From Melitaea cinxia (Eukaryota; Arthropoda; Insecta; Lepidoptera; Nymphalidae), in contig NC_059398.1 in the NCBI RefSeq assembly GCF_905220565.1, positions 3,805,177 through 3,869,176 on the forward strand: a stretch of 64,000 nucleotides of DNA, read 5' to 3'. Below, piece by piece: positions 12,701-22,809 of this stretch; the first letter of the stretch is position 1; each line of letters opens with the position of its first letter. The position numbers were made by a program, and so were the translations under genes. A model generated the notes under the pieces. That model saw only the letters and a list, made by a program, of their open reading frames with translations, was not told the DNA's origin and made no database searches.

Positions 12701-15700
12701 AACGCTCTCGACTAACGTTGCATTACTGTATGTTATTGTTGTATGGTAACCACAGTTTTCGAAGGAGTGCCGTGGTGACAGCGGGTATAAGTTTTGTACC
12801 AAACTTGTGGTGCTAGGCGCTAAACATCAGGCATTCCCTACGCTTGTTTGCCCTAGTAATATAAATATATGTCCTTGAATGAGAAAAAAAAAACAATGAT
12901 TCACAAGTATACCTAGAAAATAATACGCAATGAAGTCATCGCCCAAGTCCACAGCCTTTGTGGGTTTTAACGGGTCGCTCGTATTCATCACGCTTATACT
13001 GCTAGTAAGAGAGGGTTTGGCAATGAGGATCAACTTGTTGACTGGATCATACAGAGTATTCCAACCGATGCCTCCATATATGTTATCTATAAAATATAGA
13101 CACAATCTACTTTAACTAACTTATAATTAGAAATAAGCGTAATTATTCAACTACATTGTTGATTTCATTATTAGGACTTCAGTGGGTAAAGCAAATTCAT
13201 AATGCAATTTGAACAACTGACAACATTAAGTTGCCAATCGAGTTCAAGCATTTAAATAATAATTGTATATATATATATTCCAGTCAAGAAGTTTGTGGAA
13301 ACGAAATCCCAAACAATTCACAAAAAAATTACTATACAATTATAAACTAACTAACGTGATAAAACTACAACCAAATAGTCACGCATAACATACCAATTTT
13401 AGGCCTTTTGGATGTTTGTTGTACATACTGTTCGAATAATCCATTATATCGGCTTGCGTACGTGCCATTAGTTATAAAACATGTACCAAGTGCACCAAAT
13501 TTCGTCTTATTTCCATCTACAAAATCCGACGTCCATAACGGTGCACATGTCTAAAAATATTCAACACAATTGTTATTTGAAATTATTATAAGCCAATTTC
13601 AATATTAAGCTTTAATATATGGTAATATGACTAGACAACCTGTTTAAATTATTATTTTATTGTAAGTATTCAAACAATAAAGTTTTATATAGAGACTGGA
13701 TAATTATTGCGAAAAAACGGGATATTTGGCGTGACCTTATGAAGACCTTTGACCAAAAGTGGACTGCGATAGACTGAAAAGTGTGTGCGTGTGGAAAAGT
13801 CTATAATCGTAAATATTTATCGATTGAGGATTATAAAAAAATATTAAAGTTTATTCATTACATCATCATCATCATTCCAGCCTATTGCAGTCCACTGCTG
13901 GACATAGGCCTCCACAAGTTCGCGCCAAAAATGCGTGAACTCATGTGTGTTGCCCATAGTCACCACGCTGGGCAGGCGGGTTGGTGACCGCAGGGCTGGC
14001 TCTGTCGCACCGAAGACGCTGCTGCCCATCTTCGGCCTGTGTGTTTCAAGCCAGAGGTTAGATGGTTATCCCGCCATCGGTCGGCTTCTTAAGTTCCAAG
14101 GTGGTAGTGGAACCTTGTTATCCCTTAGTCGCCTCTTACGAAACCCACGGGAAGAGGGGGGGGGTGACTATATTCTTTGGCCTAATTCAATACAGGTCTT
14201 CTGTAATAGAAGAGTAATTTTGATAATACACTTAAATCAATTACAAGTAGTTCTTTGGAATTCTATAACTTTATACTTACAAAAATATACTCTGGTGTGG
14301 CAGATATAGAAGCTCCAAGACAAAATTCTTGGTCTATGCTATCGTCTGAAAAAAATATTTTAAGCACTCTGATTTTGTCGCTCGATCTTGTAAATATTAC
14401 AATAGTATGTTTGTTTGCGTGCTGCAACACCAGCGGTTACAGGTTAGATTTCCACTCGGAAATGATATTTGTATCTATTCAAACATTTTTTCCGGTCTTG
14501 TTGTCTGTCCATGTCCGTCCCAAAAACGTGCCTCGCAGAGCACGTTAAGCTATCGATCCTGGTTGTTATCGATACCTGATATGGATCATTACTCATCTCT
14601 CGTAGGAATATATATCCACTCACCCGCACTAGAGCAAAGTGATCGATTATGAGTATAAGGCCTATGTCTAATAGTGGAATGTTACAACGAATCAACCAAC
14701 GCGTAGGCAACTTTTACCCCACTAAAAATTAAGGATCATTTGGTTCTAGTGTTCGATAATGGGTAAGACAATATGTCCACCTAGTTATTCTTATATTTAA
14801 GGAGATATTAGGAACGTTAATAAGATATCAAATTCGACGAGCAAAAGTAGTAATGAATATTAGTCAACGGTACTCACGTCTACTGTAGTTGCCAGCTAGT
14901 TTATCTATGTCTATATTAATACTGTTGCATGAAAACTTCTTTTGTTTTACAGCTTCGTCTAAGGGGCACGTGTACACTTTTCCATCTAAGCCACTATGAG
15001 GTGCACCAATAACTAGAGGATAACATACATTTTTTACATTAATGTAATGATCCAAACTATAAATTACACAAATTATTATTTTTAAAAATTGCTTCGTTAT
15101 TTAGTTTCCTTTTACAAACTTTGTAAAAGGAAACATTTAGTCTTATAATTGTGTTTGTAGGCAAACGAAGAAAAACCGCCTTCAATTATATCGAAAAGTA
15201 ATACAACGTAGGTAGACGAACAAATAGTCAAGTAAATACGCATTATTAAACATCACACCAAAAGTTGTAATCAGATCTCGATTAAATTTAATCTACACAC
15301 ACCACATGATAAACATCGGCTTTCGATTAAATTAAAAATCATTAAAATCGGTATACCCAGTAAAAAATTATGCGGGTTTTCGAGAGTTTCCCTCAATTTC
15401 TCTGGGATCCTACCATCAGATCCTGGTTTTCTTATCATGGCACCAAACTAGGGATATCTCCTTTCCAACAAAAAAAGAATTATCAAAATCGGTTCATAAA
15501 CGACGGAGATATTGCCGATCATACCTACATAAAAAATATATATATGGTCGAATTGAACGGATGAATATTACTAATTGATACGGATGAATAGTCTCCTTTT
15601 TTTGAAGTCGGTTATAAAAGGTATAGGTACCTTAATGTCTAATTCGACCCGATTCTAAAGTTTTATGATATAGGTGAAATTTATTTATATAAGTCATGTT

Positions 15701-17254
15701 AATTATAATTTAAAATACATTACTAAATTATACAATTATTTATATTATTCGTAAAAGCAGTTAAGAATAATCAAAAATATTTCATTCCAGAGATATAAGA
15801 CGAATGCAGATTGCCGATTTCTTTCTTTTTTTTTGCTTATACGTTTTTTTAATTGTTATTATTGTTTTTATGTTGGTATTTACCTATTATTATTATTATT
15901 TTTTTTTTTTGTAAATTCAATGTGTTTTATTTTAGTTGCGTAGTATGTACATTGTTTCCAATTTAACTATTTGTAACAACTGACAATTGAACAATGAGGA
16001 GTTCAATCAGGAGTAGTTATCTTGTAATTTTGATTTTTTTGTCTAGTTTTTATGTTGTCTGTATATCGATGTATGTGAGTGTGAATAAACGATTATTATT
16101 GTTATTATTATTATCAATGCAACACTGTAGGTACTATTTTAAGTCTTATAAAGAACATGAACTATATAAATAATAATAATAATAAATATAATAATAATAT
16201 TCTTTATTAAAGTGACCAGTGACTCATTTTGGTTAGTTAACAATATTTCTTACATACTATGTTAGTTTAGTTATTACATTTTTTTTGAATTAAAAAAAAA
16301 TGTCAATAAAATAATTTAAACTAAAATAAGTAGCGCTTGGAAATTCATTAGTGTTTAATTTCGTCTTTTCCCTTAATTTACTTGTTTTATACAGTAGGTA
16401 TATCGTTTTGAGTGTAATTTACCTCAACATGTTTTAAAAACTACTGTCCGGGAATTCCTAAACATTAATGTTCATTTTTTGCAAGTGTGCAAACACTTTT
16501 TAGTACAGAGATAGCAAAATTCCTTGAATAGTCTAATTTATGGATTTGAATATTGAGGTGAAACTTCTTCAGGCGTAAGAGGGTGAAATTTTTACGGATG
16601 AAACGGCAACGTTTTGATGAAAAAGCAACGTTTTTGTCGTTGGCGCTGGAATGTAAATCTAAAGCTTTAGATTTGTATATAAACAAGACTTGAGTTTGAC
16701 AAAGAAATTTCACTTCTGACATGTGTACTTTGTACGCACGTAATTTTTTTTTTTTACTAACAAATATCAAGATCAGTACACCCACTAAAAAGTTATGATT
16801 TAATATATAACTTCCTCTTTTTGTTCAAAATCGATAAAAAACTACAAAAAACGTATAGTAAATATTATACATAACTTACCTAAACTTTTTAGGTTAGCTT
16901 GATAAGCAATGGAAAAACCGAAATCGCCGTTTTGATCCGGCGAATATAGCTCGATATAGGAATGTTCATGAAAAAATAGTAATCCATTGATATCTTCGAC
17001 GCTTAAAAATATTAGCAGCGTATGAAAAAATCCAATTTTATTTCTTAAGCTATTGCCTGAAAATTATAATACGTTCAATTTTCCCGGAAAATACGATGTT
17101 TGAGTAATAATAAAATCTATTATTTTTGTTAAGATTTTTAACATTTACATGCAATGCAAAAATGACATTTGCATTCTGTATGCTTATCACAAATCCAGTT
17201 TCAATTAATAATAAATAAAAAGTAAGATTTAATATTATTAAACTCACCTTTCAT
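3314..17254 (-). CDS. Integrin alpha subunit, paralogue 1 (minus strand, about 20 coding exons)
   Basis: Cell-surface alpha subunit expected to pair with a beta integrin for adhesion. Exons in transcription order: 17254-17248, 17056-16880 (or to 16876), 15056-14878, 14345-14281, 13550-13394, 13086-12913, 12399-12314, 11780-11547, 11351-11246, 10739-10527, 9919-9822, 9395-9311, 8701-8586, 7854-7782, 7188-7062, 6098-5981, 5411-5334, 4439-4270, 3714-3554, 3468-3314. All have GT-AG ends and compatible phases except the second junction, which needs a weak donor at 16875. Length would be about 860 residues. A signal peptide is followed by seven beta-propeller blades: FGFSIA, VIGAPHSG, YGASLHSVDLNGDGYSE and FGTAIGSSDIDGDGLPE are classic FG-GAP pieces with two calcium loops. 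Then come thigh/calf-like exons and a weak membrane segment. The AATAAA at 3311-3306 lies directly after the stop. Closest known group by content is the divergent insect alphaPS3-like class (inference). The last two exons are the least certain. Confidence 0.85.
4855..5204 (+). mobile_element. Full-length tRNA-derived SINE (family A)
   Basis: The head has an A-box-like TTAGCGCAACGG and a B box GGTTCGATCCCC, as in tRNA promoters. The body continues CACATGACAAACATTTG and ends with GGGATATTACAGGCTGAAGCG. It is inserted in a family-D repeat that resumes at 5205. The structure resembles the Metulj-type SINEs of butterflies, a name used here only by resemblance. Not a tRNA gene: no cloverleaf fits. 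Confidence 0.75.
5730..5910 (+). mobile_element. Internally deleted SINE family A
   Basis: The B box (GCGGATTCGATTCCCGC) and the 3' third (CTTCTCCTACATGGAG to AGTGGAATATTACAAG) are present, with the middle missing. Intron of integrin paralogue 1. Confidence 0.5.
6185..6530 (-). mobile_element. SINE family A, minus orientation
   Basis: The left end is the reversed 3' tail (CAGCCCATAATATCCCACTG). The right end has the reversed B box (GGGGATCGAACCCGCAACC). Lies in the intron between exons 7062 and 6098 of integrin paralogue 1. Confidence 0.7.
8280..8550 (-). mobile_element. Near full-length family-D repeat
   Basis: On the minus strand: CTAGGTCGGCGAGCAAGCG, TGATGGTAATCGATAATCG, CTTGATAGCAGTATCTATTA and CAAAATCTGG-type end. 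About 270 bp, non-coding. It is one of the commonest repeats here; further copies or pieces lie at 703-920, 4690-4850, 10065-10240 (-), 12619-12862 (-), 18900-19110, 21860-22057, 32405-32760, 42270-42460 (-), 56765-56900 (-) and 57000-57180 (-). Confidence 0.6.
11246..11780 (-). other. Calcium-binding propeller blades 5 and 6 of integrin paralogue 1 (two exons)
   Basis: Exon 11780-11547 (78 codons, phase 0 on both sides) holds the YGASLHSVDLNGDGYSE and LLVGAP motifs. Exon 11351-11246 holds FGTAIGSSDIDGDGLP and leads into the IFISAPYEKSGKG strand of the next exon. Both have an intact DxDxDG-type cation loop, the only two seen in this protein. Blades 1-4 and 7 lack it; blade 7 reads FGFSILPVIDFHENGGK. 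Confidence 0.9.
11812..12058 (+). mobile_element. 3'-truncated Helitron in an intron of integrin paralogue 1
   Basis: Starts A|TCTATGCAAAA and follows the copy at 2556, but stops before the terminal hairpin and CTAG. It lies 32 bases upstream of the acceptor of exon 11780. Confidence 0.55.
12176..12290 (-). mobile_element. SINE family A 3' fragment
   Basis: Carries reversed tail sequence CTGTAATATCCCACTACTGG and CCCCATGTAGGAGAAGG. It abuts the blade-4 exon of integrin paralogue 1 (donor at 12313). Confidence 0.6.
12314..12399 (-). CDS. Propeller blade 4 exon of integrin paralogue 1
   Basis: This exon is too short for open-frame scans. It has a pyrimidine-rich TTTTAG acceptor, a GTAAGT donor and 86 bases that keep frame between exons 13086-12913 and 11780-11547. 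The translation runs Gly-Ser-Phe-Ala-Ala-Gly-Val-Phe-Phe and ends His-Ala-Gly-Ala before IGFLHYD, the expected spacing of an FG-GAP blade. It sits right beside a SINE fragment (12176-12290), which hides it. Confidence 0.8.
13869..14190 (-). mobile_element. Family-B interspersed repeat with (ATG)n tail
   Basis: On the minus strand it runs from a CTCTTCCCGTGGG-type head, through AGCAGCGTCTTCGGTGCGAC and CCAGCGTGGTGACTATGGGC, to CAGTGGACTGCAATAGGCTG and then an ATG microsatellite. Its 3' end resembles that of SINE family A. Other copies: 26967-27275 (-), 39350-39690 (+), 49265-49445 (-), 50815-51150 (+). Confidence 0.65.
14404..14700 (+). mobile_element. Diverged SINE family A
   Basis: Recognisable phrases are CAGAGCACGTTAAGC, GGTTGTTATCGATACCTGAT and the tail TAATAGTGGAATGTTACA. 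The B box is damaged. Intron of integrin paralogue 1. Confidence 0.6.
15104..15134. repeat. 31-bp palindrome with one-base loop
   Basis: GTTTCCTTTTACAAA (15104-15118) and TTTGTAAAAGGAAAC (15120-15134) are exact reverse complements around a single C. It is adjacent to the family-E element and about 50 bases from exon 15056 of integrin paralogue 1. Confidence 0.9.
15150..15622 (+). mobile_element. Inverted-repeat element (MITE-like, family E)
   Basis: Begins with the small hairpin GTTTGTAGGCAAAC and AAACCGCCTTCAATTATATC and ends TTTTTGAAGTCGGTTATAAA, so ACCGACTTCAA-type inverted ends enclose about 440 bp. Related copies: 24365-24815 (-), 31850-32040 (-), 41385-41790, 46055-46265, 48612-48990, 54605-54988. 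Confidence 0.6.
16650..16745. repeat. Repeat F (uninterrupted copy)
   Basis: AATCTAAAGCTTTAGATTTG contains the 16-base palindrome CTAAAGCTTTAG with flanks. It continues to TTTCACTTCTGACATGTGTA and CTTTGTACGCACG. A second copy is split into 30812-30842 and 31562-31640 by a Helitron. Confidence 0.55.
17248..17254 (-). CDS. Seven-base first coding exon of integrin paralogue 1
   Basis: ATG AAA G is followed at once by a GTGAGT donor. The next exon starts at 17056 after a CAG acceptor and completes the third codon in frame (Met-Lys-Gly-Asn-Ser-Leu), leading into a hydrophobic signal peptide. No other in-frame ATG lies before the signal peptide. The same ATG AAA plus one base layout is found in the divergent paralogue at 25565, which strongly supports this start. 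Confidence 0.75.
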
Positions 17255-18284
17255 CCTGCCTCCCTTAATTATGATTAAATCATAACTTTTTCTAAATATC
17301 AAGAAAATTATTAATAATGACAACCGTCATCATTCGAATTGAAGGGATAAATAATAAATAGGATTATGCTATTCGTTTTAACCTTCGTATACACGCGCGG
17401 AAAAGCATTACACATATACTCGGGTGCGGTGTCTCGGACCGAGATTTGATCTCGTCCTTGTTTTAATTTTATTTTTTAAGCATGATGTTCATTTTAGAGA
17501 AACAAATATTATTGAATAAAAATAAAAACTAAAAGCGTGTGTTAGTGCCGATGCACGACTGGAGTTTACTATTTCAGATCGACTCTCTAAATAGGCACTA
17601 AAAATACTTACTAGTCTAAGGAAAATATTAATACAATATCAAATAGTACAAAAGCGAAAACGTCATAGTCTATCGTTACGAAAAAACGTAACGAGGTCAT
17701 TCGTTCAATAGATTTTACTCATATTTTTTTCATACCGGCCTTATATGAAAACAAGAGGCATATTTATATATTGTCATTATTTAGCCAATATATTATAAGG
17801 GATGTTTTTTTTTTTTTTTGAAATTACACAACTTTAAATCATAATAAAATATTCTATTCCGTTCATCATTGAGAATCATCATCTCATCGTCATTGAGTTC
17901 CATCATCATTGTGCACCAAACAGTAATTTTCTGTGGATGTAATGGTGTTTCCACAAAGTTTGTGGATTATCCTTACTCCAAATGTGACAATTTTGCTTAT
18001 TTACGTACCCATTCGAACAAAAAATGACCTTCATTGGAGAGCAAAAATTTTAATGGATATTCAATATCAATATCAATTTTTGCTTCACTTGCTTTTTTTC
18101 TTTCAGGTTTCGCACATTTGTCTACCCTATTATCACCCCTTTCGTAGCATACATTTCTATGACCTTGTTCTAACAATAGAAGATTAACTATCTCTTCCAC
18201 CTAGTTGTTGTATCTCTACCGACATAGCAGTTTGCAAAGGTATGCAAGATCTCTTCATCTGACGAACTTCGTCTGTTGAATAAC

Positions 18285-18410
18285 CCTCTGCTCGTTTCAG
18301 CCTGTAACATGACACTGCTGGGCATAGGGCTCTTTCTCCATGTAGAAAAAGGACCTGAACTTAATCCTCCACGCTGCTCCACTACGGGTAGACGGATACT
18401 GTCCGTATTT
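18285..18410 (-). mobile_element. SINE family A 3' fragment
   Basis: Reversed tail CAGCCTGTAACATGACACTG and TTCTCCATGTAGAAAAAGG. Intergenic, between the two integrin genes. Confidence 0.5.
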
Positions 18411-19329
18411 CCTGAAATCCGAATAAAAATGTTTCATAAATAAAGCTAGTTGTTATTTTTAATACGTATTACACACAACTAAAGAAAATTGAAATATTTC
18501 ATTAATTAATATTTTAAAAGTATAATTTAGTAAGTTACCAAAAATAATAACACCTGTACTCGTCTTAGAGACAGACCTACACTCTATACCAGCGCTAGCA
18601 CGGCACTGGTCAATGCCTAACAACTAATTAAAAAGCTACTGGAAAGCGCAAGGTTTCAATGATACTAATTTTTGAAAAAAAAAACCAAACGAATTACTGA
18701 TTTGTCGGTCTGTGAGACCAATGCGCGAGTATATGAAGGCCAAAGTAATCCTCGTAATAAACAGGAAAACTCCAGAACATCGTATTGATAAAATTTAAGT
18801 ATGAAACATTTACAATCACACGTTAAAACTCATTTTCACTCGCATAAAAATCTGCTTCTGTTGTATGAGTAGCCATATACTATTTTTTTATTATTATTTT
18901 ATAACACTAGGTCGGCAAACAAGCGTACGGCTCACCTGATGGTAAGCGATTACCGTAGCTTATAGATACCTGCAACACCAGAAGCATCGCAAGCGCGTTG
19001 CCGACCCAATCCCCAATCCCCCCAGGAGCTCTCTGGTCACCTTACTCACCAACAGGCACACAATACTGCTTGAAAACAGTAATGCGGCTAAAACTTTCAA
19101 TCTCGTTTCTTTTTTTATATAACTAAAGCAGCAAACACGCGTACGGCTGATGTTTTGATGGTAAACGTTCACCGTAGCTTATAGACGACTGCAACCGACC
19201 CTACCTACGACTTACTTCTCACCAAACTCACCAAAGGATCATAGCTGCGAGTTCGAAAAAAAAAACATTCTTAGGTTCGGAGTCCAAAATCATTAAGTAG
19301 CCAATACATAAGGTTCAAAAGTAATAATA

Positions 19330-19450
19330 ATAATAATAATTTACTCTTTATTGTACACATAAAAAGAAGTTTACAATTTATTAAACTATTCACGAAAAGA
19401 AATGTACAACAGGCGGTCTTATCGCTAAACAGCGATCTCTTCCAGACAAC
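19330..19450 (-). mobile_element. LINE 3' tail, minus orientation
   Basis: A (TAA)n run is followed by TTTACTCTTTATTGTACACA and CAGGCGGTCTTATCGCTAAA, the reverse of the tail at 2205. Intergenic between the integrin genes. Confidence 0.5.
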
Positions 19451-20185
19451 CAGCTTGGAGGAGATAATGGGAAACAAGCGGAAAGGGTGTACAGACTTAA
19501 AATAAAAGAAAACAACAATAAAATCGAATATACACACATACATGCATACATATATACACATACTACAAACAATATTAAAAAAAGTCATTTTTTATTTTAT
19601 TTTATTTCATAGTTTTGTTTCAGACATAGTCAATAACTTTACAAATATGTTAGTATGACAACGCAGTTTTACATTTATTGTTAGTAATTAATTATTATCT
19701 CCAATGAACAACAATGGACCTGTTTTATTATCATTATGTTCTTATTAATCATTTAAGATTCTACGAAAATGCTGAAAACCGATCTGACATAGATATTATT
19801 GCCAAAAATGCAATCAAGATTTTAATGAGTATAATTAATACCTACTAATTATTCATTACTATAAACAAGAAAGATAATGTCGTACAGAAGCTTTGGTTTT
19901 TCCTTATTTATTTTTAAATTAAATGCGGTAAACTGAGAACAGATTCATTTCAACTTATGGAAGTTGAAGCAATGTGTTCTAAAACAAGTTAAAAATAAAA
20001 TAATGCACTAATTAACTCGTTTAAATAATGATCATCCGTAAATATAGCTACTTAATCTTAAATAATAATTCATAATAAAATAAATATTATAAACATTTAC
20101 AGCATACTGTTACTTTATTTATTTATACTATTATACGTATATATTTCTATACTTAATCATCAATACATATAATTAAAATATAAAG

Positions 20186-20508
20186 GATCTCTATCTATAC
20201 ATGGAAGATATGTGAGAAAAAATCTTTTTGGCACCTTTATCAACGCAAATAGCACCCAAAAGAATGATTGTTAGAATTTTGTACACGCTAATCTCAGAAA
20301 GGGCTTATCCGATTTAGATGTGAGTGGCACATTGTGGTTTTTCATATATTTTGGTAAGCTTCACTTAACATTTATTATTTGTTTCATGTCAATCGGTTCA
20401 TAAACAAAAAAGTTATGCCAATTTAAAGAATCACGTTATGTTATGTATCACGTATTCACGACATGTAAAGTCACTATTCCACGCGGACGAAGTCGCGAGC
20501 ACAGCTAG
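20186..20508 (+). mobile_element. Short non-autonomous Helitron
   Basis: The 3' end GTCGCGAGCACAGCTAG is clear. The left end is less certain (TC near 20186). It shares the phrase AAGTTATGCCAATTTAAAGA with copies at 34334 and 55690. The decayed Helitron Rep remnant begins about 80 bases to the right. Confidence 0.55.
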
Positions 20509-20584
20509 TATAGTAATAATTCCAAAAGAATAGGTTTTCGGGCCATTGCTGTGTTATATATTATAATAATAATAATACAGCGTT

Positions 20585-21056
20585 GTACAGCGTCGACTGG
20601 TCAAAACGGGGCTTGCCACATACTACTGTGGATAGAAGAAATAATAAGCCTGATGCTATCGATACTTTTATAAGTACTGAATTTCCTGATAAGACCGAAG
20701 ATCCCATATTATTTAATATTGTATAGACTCACAGGATACACGGATTATGCGACACATTATCCACTGTATCGTCGAAAATTACCTCAACGAGTTGGCTTCA
20801 CAGCTAAAATAAACATGGTCAGGAAATAGATTTAGATAATAGATGGGTGATACCTTATTCACCGCTATTATCAAAAACCTTACAAGCTCACATCAATTTC
20901 GAAGTACGTAATAGTGTCGAATCCATAAAATACTTATGTAAATATGTGAACAAGGGCAGTAATCAAACAACAGTGGGATTCATAAATAATGATAACGATG
21001 AAGTTACATGGTTTCAGTCAGGCCAATATTTCGACTGTCCCTATGTATAATATCAA
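20585..21056 (+). pseudogene. Decayed Helitron Rep (helitron-like N domain) remnant
   Basis: Frames here read fragments such as KPDAIDTFISTEFPDKTEDP and, after several stops and shifts, a 66-codon open stretch beginning IPYSPLLSKTLQAHINFEV with SIKYLCKYVNKG. These are hallmarks of the Rep region of autonomous animal Helitrons. Stops and frame changes break it, and the right end runs into an inverted-repeat insertion at about 21035. It is a relic that could once have moved the short Helitrons in this window. The link to those copies is not shown. Confidence 0.75.
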
Positions 21057-21262
21057 AATTGAAAAAAGGCACTTTACATTTTTTACGCTGTATGATTTGT
21101 TAAGTATCGATATTGAGTATAAGCTCATGAAAAATGTGATTTTATGTGTATTTTATAGCATTTTCACTTTTTTCTTTGAAAATATACATAAAAGGTAGTT
21201 TTTCATGCAATAAAAAAAAATAGAAAATTTTTAGTTTCGATACTGTACGTAGGGACAGTCGA
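21035..21262. mobile_element. Small terminal-inverted-repeat element inside the Helitron remnant
   Basis: The left end CGACTGTCCCTATGTA and right end TACGTAGGGACAGTCG are inverted copies with one mismatch, enclosing about 195 bp of AT-rich non-coding DNA. The left end falls inside the Rep reading frame, so this insertion came later. ATTT-like bases flank both sides. Confidence 0.6.
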
Positions 21263-22057
21263 TTTATTTATTTATTTATTAGTTTAGCCAACAGTTGTTT
21301 ACACCGATTCATAAATGTATAGCATTGAGAAATAATACATCGCACACAAATGCATCAACCACTTATAGGCTAACACCGCCTGTAAAAATCACAGTTGCGC
21401 TTAGTAAAAACAATAAAATAAATTAAAACTTAATCAAAAAAACACATAATAAATCAAATAAAAGAATGCATATAAATGTTTTACATCGAAACAAAAAAAA
21501 TTGAATAAATACAACAACTTGTTGTAAGAGTAATAATCAGTCAATATCAAATAAAGTTTCAGACTTACATCAAATCACATCATAATATCATAATTACAAT
21601 ATAAAAGTTTCATACAGTAAAAAAAGAACAGCAAAATGCAACAAGAAGACAACTCTTCACGTTTCACAATTTACAGAAACATAATAAATAATTTTAAAAA
21701 ACTGTCACATAATAAATTAGTTCAGTTAGTGAAAACAATACTTAATGTATTGTAACTCTTTTTCTTTTTCTTTGTTTACCTCTTCTGTTTTTGTTTTTTA
21801 CAATTTCAAATTTCATTTGTTTATCCCGTTCCCTTGCAATTAAATATAATAATGAAGATCAAAAACATCGCAAGTACGTTGCCGAACCTAACGCCGATCC
21901 TCCCTCGGAGATCTAGTCAACTCAGTCCCCACAAGAACACAACGCTACTTGAGGGCAGTATTATTTAGCTAAAATCTTCTGCAAGATTAAGATACCTACC
22001 CAGACGGGCTGCACCAGATTTTGAGCAGGATATATTCGGTTTAGGTCTACCTCAATA

Positions 22058-22600
22058 TCATTACATAGTATAAAATAAAGTTGTTTCCCGCTGTCTGTAT
22101 GCTTAGATCTTTAAAACTACGCAACGGATTTTGATGCGGTTTTCTTTATTAAATAAGTATTTCCAGATGAAGGTTTATGTGTATACGCTTCATCCTGTAA
22201 TACCCCACTACTGGGCATAGGCCTCTTTCCCCATGTAGGAGAAGGATCAGAGCTTAATCCACCACGCTGGTCCAATGCATGTTGGCAGATATATTTCATA
22301 CTATGAGTAACGATCGCTATCAGGTGTACGTGATAACAACCGGGATCGACGGCTTGACGTCCCCTTCAAAGCACGGTGGGGAGACCCACAAGGACTGCGC
22401 AGACACCCAGACCACGGCAACACCTGTATGGCCAATACAAATGTTTGTCATGTGCGGGGATCGAACCCGCAACCGCCAGCGCAACAGGTACAATTCATGG
22501 CTGTGACCGTTGCGTCAACGCGGCGTGATATATGCATAATATAGTAGAGAAACACTGATAGTTTTTGTAAACGTGAGAAGTGAGAATGGCGGGTCGCTAG
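22058..22600 (+). mobile_element. Helitron split by a SINE
   Basis: Left end TCATTACATAGTATAAAA and right end GGCGGGTCGCTAG match the copies at 30843 and 36648. A minus-strand SINE (about 22187-22530) interrupts it. The bases on either side of the SINE join into the sequence seen uninterrupted at about 36790 (GTATAA..CATGCATAATATAG). Confidence 0.65.
22187..22530 (-). mobile_element. SINE family A nested in a Helitron
   Basis: Near full length, minus orientation, with the reversed B box GGGGATCGAACCCGCAACC and tail CTGTAATACCCCACTACTGG. It splits the Helitron 22058-22600. Confidence 0.7.
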
Positions 22601-22809
22601 TACATTATAAAGAGCAATGATTCAATTTTTGTCTGTTCATAAGTTTTAAACTCAAAAACTACTAAACCGAGAGTTACTATTGCAACTATTTTATAGTAAA
22701 AAAGTAATGAATATTGGATGACATTTTAAAATAAACACCCATGTGACGGAAAAGACAACGGCTATAGGACTTTTAGGGTTAGGGCTCTACATGATTTAAA
22801 AGAATAATG

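Larger units (their letters stand above)
17255..20180. other. Intergenic stretch between the divergent integrin genes, left part
   Basis: Presumed promoter side of integrin paralogue 1, followed by AT-rich DNA, a SINE-A fragment (18285-18410), two family-D pieces (18900-19110, 19120-19215) and a LINE tail (19330-19450). No exon with both splice sites was found. Confidence 0.5.

Noticed and set aside
13781..14710. Overlapping open frames at 13.8-14.7 kb
   Set aside because: They are readings of family B and a diverged SINE A; the true coding exon here is only 14345-14281 on the minus strand.
16465..16785. 106-codon open frame on the minus strand near the start of integrin paralogue 1
   Set aside because: It overlaps repeat F, has low-complexity Lys/Phe composition and no domain; the second repeat-F copy does not keep the frame.
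3314..17254. Integrin paralogue 1 as a pseudogene
   Set aside because: After refining the exons only one junction is doubtful, no exon has an internal stop, and a complete in-frame path from ATG to a stop beside AATAAA exists.
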